Shown here: in pieces, positions 49,201 to 56,503 of the stretch
Numbering within the stretch: the first letter of the stretch is position 1
Layout: each line of letters starts with the position of its first letter
Virus record (IMG/VR): IMGVR_UViG_3300046009_000910
Span: 1-64,000 of that record
DNA from: a virus
Length of the DNA: 64,000 bases
Reading direction: 5' to 3' (one strand)
Position numbers and translations under genes: made by a program
Notes under the pieces: generated by a model
Told to the model about the DNA's origin: nothing
Databases searched by the model: none
The model's input: only the letters and a program-made list of their open reading frames with translations

Positions 49201-50965
49201 TAGCAGCTTTGATATTAGGCAGTACTTCGACAGCCTGCTCACCACGGTAGGTGCGACCTTCAAGACCTTGGATGCCCAGTTCACGAGTCACCGTACGGTC
49301 AACAACACCCTCATCAATCTTGCTCTCAACCAGCTTGCGGACTTCAGGCTCAACACCAGCAGCACGCAATCCAAAGTTATCTAGCACCAAGTTGATACGA
49401 TCCAGCGTCATTTCCTGTGCTACATCTTCTTCACGACGCTGCTGCTCAGCGGCTACCCGCTTGGCAGTTTCCTGCATATCAGCTTCTTCAAGTTCACCTA
49501 GCTGCGCAAGGTAGTTCTGTACCCCACGCTGGGTTTCCTCGTACGTTTTCTCTCGCTTAGCCGTAAGTTCAGCTTCTTCTTTTTCACGCAGACGGCGCAG
49601 TGCTTCATTTCGCTCCTGCATCCGGGCAGCTTCACGGTCATACCCTTCAGCATATTCTTCCTCGGTCATCGCAGCCTTCTTGGGCTTGACGATGTTGCCA
49701 AACTCATCGACCACTACGCGCTCAGCAGGCGCAGCTTTACGTTTAGCCAGTTCGGAGGCTAGCGTGGGCGCAACTCCAGCTTCTTTGGTCGAAGCCTTCA
49801 TCTCTGCCTGTAGACCTTTTAGCTCATCTTTGATCTCTTTAGCCCGTGCAATAGCCTCGGCACGTACGTCTTCGTCAATCGTTTTATCTTTAGCTATAGG
49901 TTCTACTTGAGATAACTCATCTTTCAAGTCAACGATTTTGCTGTTAAGTTCCTGACGATACTCGGGCGTTTGTTTACGGGCTTCTTCAGCCGCTGCAGCC
50001 TGTTCACGTTCAGCCGTAGCCAGTTCTTCTTGGAGCCTGCGCTCCTCAGCCTGAGTCTCAGCAACTTTGCCACGGGCTACGCCACGCTGACCTACACGAC
50101 CAACGGCACCAAACGGACCGCCAACCAATCCAGCCCCATAAGCAGCCTCACCGTACTCAGCCAAGGCATCAGGAGTAGTTAGGGGTAGGCCAGCCTGCGC
50201 ACGCTCAAGAATTTGTTGAGTAATCTCAGTTGGGATCTCTGCCAACGCTCCAACGCCAGCCCCCTTGGCTAGTACTTTCCCTAAGCTTTCTTGGGCAAGA
50301 CGCTCAATAGATTCATTGGTACCACGGGCAAGCGCTTTCTCAACTTCTGGTCCCAACAGTTTGCCAACAACGCCACGGCCTAAAGGAATAAAGGTCGCCG
50401 CAACTTCAAGTGCAGCCCCGGGTACAGCAGCGGCAGCAGCCCTGCCACGAGAAACTTCAGGCGCACCAGCTTCGGCTTGACGCTCCAAAGCCGATCCATA
50501 TAACTGAGCAGCCGCAGGTAGCGCAGCACCAATGACAGCCCCGGGTAGACCAAACCTAGCACCGGCACGGGCACCAGCCAACGTAGCAGCGATATTGGGA
50601 GCCTGTTCAGCCAAGGCTCCGGGTATTTGACTTACGGCTTCACCAGCAGCGGGGAGCAACCCACGCTCAGCATACGCACGCTTAACTTCTTCAAGACTAG
50701 CGCCGGGAGCATATTCACGCCCAATAGCCTCACCACGCTCGATACCGCGCTTTGCAGCCGCAGTGGGGTCAAGTACTGATTCAAGAGCCGTTTGCAGCGA
50801 GGAGCCAAAACGTTTAGCGCCGCCTATAAAGGCAGCGCCGATTCCTTCTTTTTGGGGTTCTACGCTTGGAAGTATGTCCCGTTCAATAGCCAACGCAATT
50901 TCTGCGTCAGACATCGTTTCAGGGAACTTTACTGGCCCATACCCCGGTACTTGAATTGTCCGCAT
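43238..50965 (-). CDS. Giant polyvalent/internal virion protein (LPD38-like)
   Basis: 2575 residues. The N-terminus MRTIQVPGYGPVKFPETMSD is followed by hydrophobic Ala/Gly-rich membrane-like segments (~120-280, AAVPGAALEVAATFIPLG). Residues ~280-1300 are charged coil. An HEXXH motif lies at 1525-1530 (HEFIGHYTFEG), with REIIAYTMEK downstream as possible third ligand. Residues ~2065-2300 resemble the large polyvalent protein domain LPD38 (DPRYAVRQIFRDSLAATLTT). Such proteins are ejected into the host or act during DNA entry. Last gene of the late operon. The block 47.1-48.0 kb is notably AT-rich. Confidence 0.8.
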   Translation of the reverse strand: MRTIQVPGYGPVKFPETMSDAEIALAIERDILPSVEPQKEGIGAAFIGGAKRFGSSLQTALESVLDPTAAAKRGIERGEAIGREYAPGASLEEVKRAYAERGLLPAAGEAVSQIPGALAEQAPNIAATLAGARAGARFGLPGAVIGAALPAAAQLYGSALERQAEAGAPEVSRGRAAAAAVPGAALEVAATFIPLGRGVVGKLLGPEVEKALARGTNESIERLAQESLGKVLAKGAGVGALAEIPTEITQQILERAQAGLPLTTPDALAEYGEAAYGAGLVGGPFGAVGRVGQRGVARGKVAETQAEERRLQEELATAEREQAAAAEEARKQTPEYRQELNSKIVDLKDELSQVEPIAKDKTIDEDVRAEAIARAKEIKDELKGLQAEMKASTKEAGVAPTLASELAKRKAAPAERVVVDEFGNIVKPKKAAMTEEEYAEGYDREAARMQERNEALRRLREKEEAELTAKREKTYEETQRGVQNYLAQLGELEEADMQETAKRVAAEQQRREEDVAQEMTLDRINLVLDNFGLRAAGVEPEVRKLVESKIDEGVVDRTVTRELGIQGLEGRTYRGEQAVEVLPNIKAAIDKLEEQRQKALVSKKELMDNKGQLTPAGYKLVGAEAKLRELKRLQAVVEGRVEPETGAEAALVGRLETESREAAAPLAVEIEPGKPSGVYKKQAEDARKTADGSFKDIVALMDDYRKGRFFGEEASPAQRALASSKREGLIQESEALRKDVVDGLIKEIAYERQLRGLRQFTRDEAIGAGIRIDEALQELITRSTALPRGAAITEIEIEPAQMRGTEIVKEARTARIDPRPLSERQFGNPRRAIEVLSEYIKQIKDEAIDAGKRAVRAGEKPLLKKQYAAAPTDLIKDLDRVLRMKNLQPDVANTLEQARRRLEEGGASVGLEDLVEEQVGRILRGTDRPFTLERDVTQPGGRRAMAAAGTAELVDEIKTQMRFDAETTQFTGEQMTTVPKGREFREERVQPDLFPETVATERATPGQFQRLQKSGAVRKEKARIAEAKKKAEQIRIETQQAAREVAEELSPQNIQAKQRDLLGKINALVKQTKQDIQTASFQKADKLLEKVKEPRHQLLLSRLEQAAKDLKAEDAEFEISTEGFRLTWVPDTTVQKWIRLDESIAQEIKDVKNLEDQASKFAKGSLEQRKAKALATQQRVALQKIALARRTAAEQLAKKETELNQRIASGLGLPGTQLIAKTREEFINDLMKARKEAAVEFKKAKAAYAKLTPKEKEAQEKPVKKVKLPSKFHVVPVKSKAELDAEIAERQRNAVSDLRRKAKVSSPEAMFDKLKEEEKAAVELAKIKTFQLNKYVKEVNAGKAAKNFPKFKKMSAEVDMAKANVRSIRENLRLLKETQYEPEKVKRQAARGPVGGEVPYYDKKFTPDQLRNMSGMGLSAYGGPRTFSVDDVVDFRIGDTAGGGIDLEQANKRMDEVANKLPKDLKFKYFPTMGDVTVDILKDMARQGVDVYETRIRGGVKPDGTVFIIGENHTDMTDLEKTVAHEFIGHYTFEGMMGEDGMTKFMLKIDKDFATKDNESGLEVLAKELGVLDDYAQAVASAGKFYAQDLAEGKISEKDVRRIAKTKGLREIIAYTMEKRVDQDFLAKAKRWLQELVGAVRAFFKKLGMDMDFSTSDLFYMMKQANKSFEEGKAIAYKKGDDDVAFRLGATKYNPGMEDLGEMTDKIVGRQQGMWDGIKANATGLAARVQFVDRFAALEALSKKGVEKGIIDSLKAQDMMYFARMADQRHSFVAEIANNGALKLKDVKRPDGRTEKIIESERGASLKDVSQALLGAGVGNAEATGRLFTLYLAAERAQRVGIEKLNFGGKITKAELDRVLALGKNESTATGKAFQKARELYNDYNRGLIEFAVQTGALSKEEGARLSKTNDYVPFYRMRGGNVELIIGSENPIRIGDIKSQPYLQELVGGDEAIMDFFTSSLQNTSLLTDMALRNLATRNAAFTLMDLGVAEIHNGDGPAASNIIRFSMDEKDKDGKIVHRKKYAVINTQAKEDIFGDIPSDLVVKGMEGIKVIVPGAVRALATPANWLRKFVTRDPRYAVRQIFRDSLAATLTTGANMKPVVDTMGEIVKMYGKGSETFEKLQRRGVLGGQVITGAPEDMAKIMQQIAAGKPGWDLAMAKLDSIAMKGDAGTRMAMYNSFLKQGLSEREATLAALESMNFGRRGVSPSIYFLNATIPFFNAGIQGIDVLYRAFTGQMPYEQKLQVQKKLLVRGGMMALLTMAYAAMMQDDEAYKNAEPEQRYGNWFVRIPGFDEPFRVPIPFEVGLLFKAVPEGVYNAAFSDEKGSKVAKDLGMQLLRSLPGNPADAGVPVPTAIKPFIETALNRSFFTGRDIVDSRLEGVEKQFQYRDKTPEVLKAVAPVLELLGLSPVQAENIIRGYTGALGVGILSIANPVLKTGAEAGAVEGRVSEMPLVGGLFQPNDAGRVINEAFESVKEVQQKQGTYKRLIEEGKLQEAQDYIKKNIGDIGMAGYAGAFRQRMGEITKAERAIKAAPSSQMGPEEKRKQLDQLRQVKIDMAQNFKVVREQIERQAAR

Positions 50966-50968
50966 AGA

Positions 50969-52396
50969 TTATTGTCCTGCTGGAACGTACACCCCATTAA
51001 CTACTTTCCCTCTTGGCTGGCTTGCTGGCGCTGAACCAAAGGAACCTGATTGTAAAAAGCCTAGATACTTAATCGCACGGTCACGAATAAAGCTTTCTTC
51101 ATCAATTTTACCCGTAAGTCTTTGTGCTTCGGGCAGGTTTTTCCAGTCACGTTGCGCGGCTTCCAGAGCCGAAGCCATACGCTTATCACCCTTAGATGCA
51201 GCCAACTCAATCCGTTTGAGGTCAAACGCAGCATTAAGCTTAGCTTGCTCAAGACCAATATCGGCAATCTTTTCACGCCGCTTATCAACCTTAGCCAAGT
51301 CAGAATCCGCGCCGGATTTAAGGTATGCGTTTTGATCAAAGGCCAACTTGGCTTCTTCTTTCTTACGATCCCGCTCTAACCTACGGAAGTCTTTCATGTC
51401 TTCCATGGCACCTTTAGCTGCTGCCTGAGAACCTTTACCTATGTTTGTAAGTGCATAGGGTGACTCACCGCCCAAAATACCAAGACCTGCTTCAAGCAAA
51501 CGACCCCAACCGGCTTCACGGCGTGCTTCAGTATCTGTAGCACGGTCTTTTTCAATTGCTTCACGAGCCTTGGCGTACGGATCTGCAAGAATACCTTGCG
51601 CTTTGTAGTACTCAAGCCGCTCTCTGCCCGCTTCTGCCGGTGTAAGTTCTTTTGGCGTGGGTAGTTTTGGAGCTACTAATGAAGCAATACCTTTTTCTTC
51701 AGCGGAAACTGGAGGTATTACAGGCGCGACTTCGGGTACTGTGGGTGCTGCTGCTGCTGCAGCGGGTGCTGCTGCTTGAGGTGTTGCTGGCTTATATCCA
51801 TACCCAGACGCCATACGGTATACGTCAGGCGACTTCAAAGCAGCAATATCTTTATCGCTAAACCCAGCTTCCTTGAGGACTGCCTTGGCTCGATCAAACT
51901 CACGAAGCTTTGCTACATCTTCTTCAGACGGGCTGGTAAGTGCCTCAAAAGCCATCATTGGACCCAACGCTAAGGATCCTACACGCCCAAACAACCCCGG
52001 CATACGTGACGCTGTACTAGCAGCGTTGGGGAAAGCGGAAGCAAAAGTTGGTCCGGGGCCGGGTCTAATCGTACTTTGTAAGGGTGCGCCAGTTGCTCCA
52101 CCAGATTGAAACGCCACAATACCACCGCCAGCGTAGCTATCCATCTGTTCCATGTTAGGCGTGGGCACAGCACCAACACCAGCCTCCATCAAGTCTTTTT
52201 CTACTACCTTCGGGGCTTGGGCCATTTGCTGTGCCATCATGCCCTGCTGCATTTTTTGAGCTTGAGTCTTTTGACGCAGCACCATCTCAGCAATCGACAT
52301 GTCCACTACATCACTTTGACCTTGAAGAACTTTAGCCAACTCCCCGATTGGGAGCCGCTTAGCCATCGCAAACTGTTGTTCAGGAGAACGCATCAT
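50969..52396 (-). CDS. Internal virion-type protein
   Basis: 475 residues. The N-terminal helix (MRSPEQQFAMAKRLPIGELA, RQKTQAQKMQQGMMAQQMAQ) is followed by a Gly/Pro-rich loop, Ala/Pro repeats (PATPQAAAPAAAAAAPTVPE), then charged helices (RDTDTEARREAGWGRLLEAG-type and KKEEAKLAFDQNAYLKSGAD). The SYAGGGIVAFQSGG motif is common in internal or ejection proteins of aquatic podoviruses. The start overlaps the previous stop by ATGA. Probably packed in the virion and ejected; unproven. Confidence 0.7.
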   Translation of the reverse strand: MMRSPEQQFAMAKRLPIGELAKVLQGQSDVVDMSIAEMVLRQKTQAQKMQQGMMAQQMAQAPKVVEKDLMEAGVGAVPTPNMEQMDSYAGGGIVAFQSGGATGAPLQSTIRPGPGPTFASAFPNAASTASRMPGLFGRVGSLALGPMMAFEALTSPSEEDVAKLREFDRAKAVLKEAGFSDKDIAALKSPDVYRMASGYGYKPATPQAAAPAAAAAAPTVPEVAPVIPPVSAEEKGIASLVAPKLPTPKELTPAEAGRERLEYYKAQGILADPYAKAREAIEKDRATDTEARREAGWGRLLEAGLGILGGESPYALTNIGKGSQAAAKGAMEDMKDFRRLERDRKKEEAKLAFDQNAYLKSGADSDLAKVDKRREKIADIGLEQAKLNAAFDLKRIELAASKGDKRMASALEAAQRDWKNLPEAQRLTGKIDEESFIRDRAIKYLGFLQSGSFGSAPASQPRGKVVNGVYVPAGQ

Positions 52397-53337
52397 GTGG
52401 ATTTACCTCCAAGGAGGTTGTAAAGACTTAGACCAGACAGACCCAGACCAGCCAACTGGCTAGCAAATGAAGGCGGCGGGGTAACAGTTGTTTGTGTTGT
52501 ATCGGTCGTTGGAATACCACGGATAAAGGAGCTAAGGCTTTCAAGCTGAGACTCTGGGTAGTTAATGTTCTTCAACAGATCCTGATACCGTACATCTAGC
52601 TGCTGTTGAGACAGCGCACGCTCAAGGTCGCCGTACGCACCAAGGGTTTTAAGGCGGTCAATATCAGCCGCTTGTTGAGCCACACCCAACTGCCCGAACT
52701 GTGAACCCAACGTGCCGTATGTCTGCGCTTGCTGGAGTTTGGCTGCACGCTCTGCTTCCAGACCTTTTTGAGCGGCTTCGTATGCAGACTGCAACCCACG
52801 GGCTTGAATGTCGCCAAGCTGCTGGCCTAATGCCTGCTCACGCTCTGTCTGGGCTAGTAACTGCCGTGCGCCACCATAAGTTCCTTGACGCGCTGCACCA
52901 AGATTTACGCCAAGCTGTGTTTTCTGTGCGTCTTCAATTGCTTTTTGCTTTTGAACATCAACCACATTTTGGGCATAGGGCGACATGTACTGCTGAACTA
53001 AACCTTGATCTAACAGGCTGGGCAGTCCCGATGCAGCTGCGTAACCAGAACCCAAAGCCCCAGTACCCATTTGGAACTGAGTAGGTGTAGTCATTTGGCC
53101 TAATTCAGCGCCAACCTGTTGCTGAGTAGCTGCTAAAGGCGCAATCCGCCCCGCACCATAAAGACCTGCAGCTTTGAGCGGATCTACATATTTAGCTTGA
53201 AAAGCCGCTGGGGTGCCCTGACCGTATAGTTGAAACGCCTGTGGGATCAGACCTTTTTGCCCTTCGGCACCGGACGTGTAATACGTCTCAAACGCTGAAG
53301 GTATCGAACTTGTTTGTATTACTTGTGAGGTTGCCAT
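52393..53337 (-). CDS. Internal virion-type protein
   Basis: 314 residues. N-terminal QTSSIPSAFETYYTSGAEGQ and AFQLYGQGTPAAFQAKYVDP, then a long Gln/Ala-rich helical region (VDVQKQKAIEDAQKTQLGVN, RQLLAQTEREQALGQQLGDI) and a hydrophobic end (SFASQLAGLGLSGLSLYNLL). The Gly/Gln/Ala-rich helical style resembles ejected core proteins of podoviruses (T7 gp14-like in position, not clearly in sequence). ATGA overlap with the following gene. Confidence 0.7.
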   Translation of the reverse strand: MATSQVIQTSSIPSAFETYYTSGAEGQKGLIPQAFQLYGQGTPAAFQAKYVDPLKAAGLYGAGRIAPLAATQQQVGAELGQMTTPTQFQMGTGALGSGYAAASGLPSLLDQGLVQQYMSPYAQNVVDVQKQKAIEDAQKTQLGVNLGAARQGTYGGARQLLAQTEREQALGQQLGDIQARGLQSAYEAAQKGLEAERAAKLQQAQTYGTLGSQFGQLGVAQQAADIDRLKTLGAYGDLERALSQQQLDVRYQDLLKNINYPESQLESLSSFIRGIPTTDTTQTTVTPPPSFASQLAGLGLSGLSLYNLLGGKST

Positions 53338-53347
53338 GTTTTATCCT

Positions 53348-54661
53348 TTAAGCAGGCATGTAGCGTTGAGCGTTTACTGCCGGTGCTTGTCTGGTTTTGC
53401 CAGTGCGCGCCTGTCTAGCGCGGTCCATCATTGCGTACAGTTTCTTGGCCCCAGCGTTGCTTGAGCCGTTACCGATGTGGCTAACTACATCTGCTGGAAC
53501 TACAAACTCACCATCAGCAAGGCGGGCTTCTTGTTTGCCGCCAATACGGGCTGGGATACTGTCTGACATCCCATCACCACCCCCACGTAGATAACGAGGA
53601 GGCATACCACCCTTAGCCAAAGCAGCTAAACCACCCATCGCCATGCCGTCGTCCCTACCTAACTCGTCATCATAAGAAGCCATACCGCCAGAAGCCAATC
53701 CACGGGTACGGACATCTTCAGCGGTCAAGCGCTGATACAGAAGCGGGTAATCTTGTAGGAACTTCTGAGCTTGCGCAACTTCTGCGGCTGTTTTGTTTCT
53801 ACGTTCGTTTAGGATGCGCTCAGCTTCTTCTTTTTGGCGCTCTAACTCTTTTTTAGTTGTGATTGCCCCGTAGCCTGTAAAACCAAGTGTGCCAAGCTGC
53901 GCCGCATCCCTAAGAGTCATGTTTTTTACTGAATCTACAGCTGCTTCACCGACAGACCCCGCCAAATCTAAAAGCGCCTCACCTGTACCTAAAGTCGGTC
54001 TTGCTGCACCTGCACCGGGAGTACCAACAGCTGTTTCAATGGGTGCTCGCCCACCAACGATTTCGGTTCCGCCAGTTACGTCAACAGTCGGTATGGTTTC
54101 TGCAGCTGCATAAGTTGTTGGCGCACCAATAGGTGCCGGGGCTGGGGGTACTGAACCGCTAATGCCTGCAGCCTGTAAGTCCGTAGCTGACCCAAACGGA
54201 TCGTAATTTGCCATTAAACCGCTGCCATCATAGCCGCTTGAAGGAACCGGGAGTGAGACTGACGGAGTTACTGGGGCTGGTACCGAACCGCTAATGCCTG
54301 CGGCACTTAAATCTGCGGCTGAACCAAACGGATCGTAGTCTGGCATCAAAGTACTACCGTCCAGTGTGCCCCCAGTAGGCGCTGTGCCAGCTGCCGCAGG
54401 ACTCATGAGAGACCCAAGCCCGTATGCAAGGGCGCCAGAGGTTAACCCCCGCCCAAGATTAAATTTACCGTCTTTACCCATACCACCCAAAGCACCTGTC
54501 AGTAACGACTTAGTAAGAAGCGAGGACAGCCCAAACATACCGGGGATTGGTATGAAAGGAAGTATTGGGGCGATTGGCTTTAGCGCTTTGGCTACTGGTT
54601 TGACTACTTTGCCAGCGACTTTAGCTACGTCAGATACTATGGGTACACCGGATTTACTCAT
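53348..54661 (-). CDS. Internal virion or tail protein
   Basis: 437 residues from the ATG at 54661, which overlaps the upstream stop (ATGA) and follows GGGAGAAAGCAAT; a TTG at 54676 is rejected. The N-terminal region is hydrophobic (KALKPIAPILPFIPIPGMFG), the middle has imperfect repeats around YDPFGSATDLxAAGISGSVP, and the C-terminus has a coil (KKELERQKEEAERILNERRN) and EARLADGEFVVPADVVSHIG, a motif common in phage virion proteins. Likely ejected or tail-associated. Confidence 0.68.
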   Translation of the reverse strand: MSKSGVPIVSDVAKVAGKVVKPVAKALKPIAPILPFIPIPGMFGLSSLLTKSLLTGALGGMGKDGKFNLGRGLTSGALAYGLGSLMSPAAAGTAPTGGTLDGSTLMPDYDPFGSAADLSAAGISGSVPAPVTPSVSLPVPSSGYDGSGLMANYDPFGSATDLQAAGISGSVPPAPAPIGAPTTYAAAETIPTVDVTGGTEIVGGRAPIETAVGTPGAGAARPTLGTGEALLDLAGSVGEAAVDSVKNMTLRDAAQLGTLGFTGYGAITTKKELERQKEEAERILNERRNKTAAEVAQAQKFLQDYPLLYQRLTAEDVRTRGLASGGMASYDDELGRDDGMAMGGLAALAKGGMPPRYLRGGGDGMSDSIPARIGGKQEARLADGEFVVPADVVSHIGNGSSNAGAKKLYAMMDRARQARTGKTRQAPAVNAQRYMPA

Positions 54662-55071
54662 ATTGCTTTCTCCCAATAGGTTGGGCGGAATCCGTATTTA
54701 CGGGCAACGCGCTCCCAACCACGGCGGTTAGTTCCAAAAATTAAACGATTGCACCCAAGATCTTTGGCAAACTCAGCCAGCATATCAATGCCTTCCCCGA
54801 GGTCATACCCAAGATGCAGGTGCGCAATCCACACAAAAAACGCTTCGTCCGGCTGGGGGTACCCCATAAAAAAACCTACCGCAACGTCGCCTTTAACTCC
54901 TAAAACCGTATACGCACCGCCATTCTTAGCGGCGTTATTGACTGAATCCAGCGTCCACTCGACCGACTCATCCGTTTCCTGTACCGCCTCAAGCCCGTGC
55001 CGTAAAAAGCTCCAGAATCTATCGACTTCTTCCGGGGGCACGAGGTACGGGGTCATAACCGAATTATCCAT
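54658..55071 (-). CDS. GNAT-like acetyltransferase
   Basis: 137 residues. YLVPPEEVDRFWSFLRHGLE, GAYTVLGVKGDVAVGFFMGY, AFFVWIAHLHLGYDLGEGID, then GCNRLIFGTNRRGWERVARK with YGFRPTYWEK. The order of strands, the acceptor-side helix and the NRRGWxRVxxKYGFRP end match the GNAT fold; the acetyl-CoA pyrophosphate loop would be in the LGYDLGEGID segment. Its target is unknown. Two ATGs (55071 and 55056) are possible starts. It is placed amid virion genes, as in other aquatic phages. Confidence 0.7.
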   Translation of the reverse strand: MDNSVMTPYLVPPEEVDRFWSFLRHGLEAVQETDESVEWTLDSVNNAAKNGGAYTVLGVKGDVAVGFFMGYPQPDEAFFVWIAHLHLGYDLGEGIDMLAEFAKDLGCNRLIFGTNRRGWERVARKYGFRPTYWEKAI

Positions 55072-55087
55072 AAATTGTCAAGCATTG

Positions 55088-56503
55088 TCACTGGGTAAGG
55101 TCGTAGAAGGTAATACAGCCAACCCCGTCGCCGGTTGTAGCGCCAGCAATTGTTCGGACGCCCAAGGTATAAATGTCGCTAACGCCTGTCAGGGATACGC
55201 CAAGTTGCTGATCCCAGTTAAACCCAGTAGGAGCCGTCGTGTCTGCTTGGCCTCCGCCACCCGAACTGGCAACGTAACCGGTCTGAACAATCGTGCCTGC
55301 CGTGGCAATCGCCGTAGCCGCAACGTCAAACTCCACATTGCTGTCAGAAGGAACGGTTGCCGCCCAAGTGGCTCCCGTAAGGACTGGGTTTTTAATCAGC
55401 GCAATCTCGTAGTCTTGTAGCGTGGTTGGTTGAAACTGTATACGGTTAGGAAGCACCACTGCACCTAGCGCCGTTGATGCCAGCCGAATTGAGACAACTG
55501 GAAGGAAGTTAGCCGCTGTGTTTATGGTGTTAAGCACTGTTGTACGCCTTGCAACGTGCTCGATTGATATGGCCTCAAAGCCACCCTCGGAAATTACTGA
55601 GGAGCAAATCTGCGTGAGCGTAGCGGCAACCGCCGATGTTGTAGTAGTAATCTCATAGCGGACAGGCAATATGGCAGTGGTCATGTAGACCGTTGTGCCG
55701 TAAACGTTGGCGGTATTAAATGTATGGCAAAGAACATATTGCCCGTCAATAATAAAGCCGCACCGAACTGAACCGACCCCTAGCCACTCAAAATCCATCC
55801 ATAAAATCTGTGGGTGGGTCAGGTCAAGGGTGTATCCAGAGGCACCGGTACCGTCTAGTTTGTCCCCATTCCAGTCTGCTTGATTGACAAACCGTGCATC
55901 GCTTGGAGTACCAGAGGTATTTGAACGCATCACAAGCGAATTAACGCCTCCGGTGCGACGGAAGAATAGCCCGTTTTGAGTATTAAAGTACCCAACTTTT
56001 TGATCGAGGTTGGCAGAAGTGTTGTTGTCCATCTGGAATGTTGCTAGAACCAATAGACTTTTTCCCGGCTGGTACAGCATATTGCGGAATGACTGGCGCA
56101 CCACGGAGCCAACGCCACCACCTGTCACAGCCAGACTAACGCTAGACTGGTTGGTATTGAATGTCGATGTCCCAGTACCCGATGTGGAGGTGCTGAACTG
56201 ATTGTCAGCAGCGTAACGGCTTTGGCTGTCAAATAGGCTGTACGGTTCGCTAACCCGCAGTCTTCCAAACGCATCTACGTTGGTGCCGCCTATTGAAATT
56301 GGTAATGGGGTCATATTTCCCTCGCAAGCCGTTCCATTTAGTATCCCTGCTACTGCGTTTTGAAAGTTATCAATCTGGTTAAAGTACAGCCGCAAAATCC
56401 TAATAAGGTCTGTTGCGTAGCGCTGATCGTATTCAATTGGTGGTACCGGTAGCGCAGGCGCAACAAAGTTCTTCTGTAGATTGTTATCAACACAGATAGT
56501 CAT
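55088..56503 (-). CDS. Virion structural protein (tail/nozzle-associated)
   Basis: 471 residues, beginning MTICVDNNLQKNFVAPALPV, then EYDQRYATDLIRILRLYFNQ and DAFGRLRVSEPYSLFDSQSR. The rest is beta-rich: KSLLVLATFQMDNNTSANLD, WNGDKLDGTGASGYTLDLTH, HTFNTANVYGTTVYMTTAIL. The FGRLRVSEPYSLFDSQ motif is one I recall from tail-tip and baseplate-type proteins of large environmental phages. It overlaps the next gene start by ATGA. Precise role unresolved. Confidence 0.7.
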   Translation of the reverse strand: MTICVDNNLQKNFVAPALPVPPIEYDQRYATDLIRILRLYFNQIDNFQNAVAGILNGTACEGNMTPLPISIGGTNVDAFGRLRVSEPYSLFDSQSRYAADNQFSTSTSGTGTSTFNTNQSSVSLAVTGGGVGSVVRQSFRNMLYQPGKSLLVLATFQMDNNTSANLDQKVGYFNTQNGLFFRRTGGVNSLVMRSNTSGTPSDARFVNQADWNGDKLDGTGASGYTLDLTHPQILWMDFEWLGVGSVRCGFIIDGQYVLCHTFNTANVYGTTVYMTTAILPVRYEITTTTSAVAATLTQICSSVISEGGFEAISIEHVARRTTVLNTINTAANFLPVVSIRLASTALGAVVLPNRIQFQPTTLQDYEIALIKNPVLTGATWAATVPSDSNVEFDVAATAIATAGTIVQTGYVASSGGGGQADTTAPTGFNWDQQLGVSLTGVSDIYTLGVRTIAGATTGDGVGCITFYDLTQ

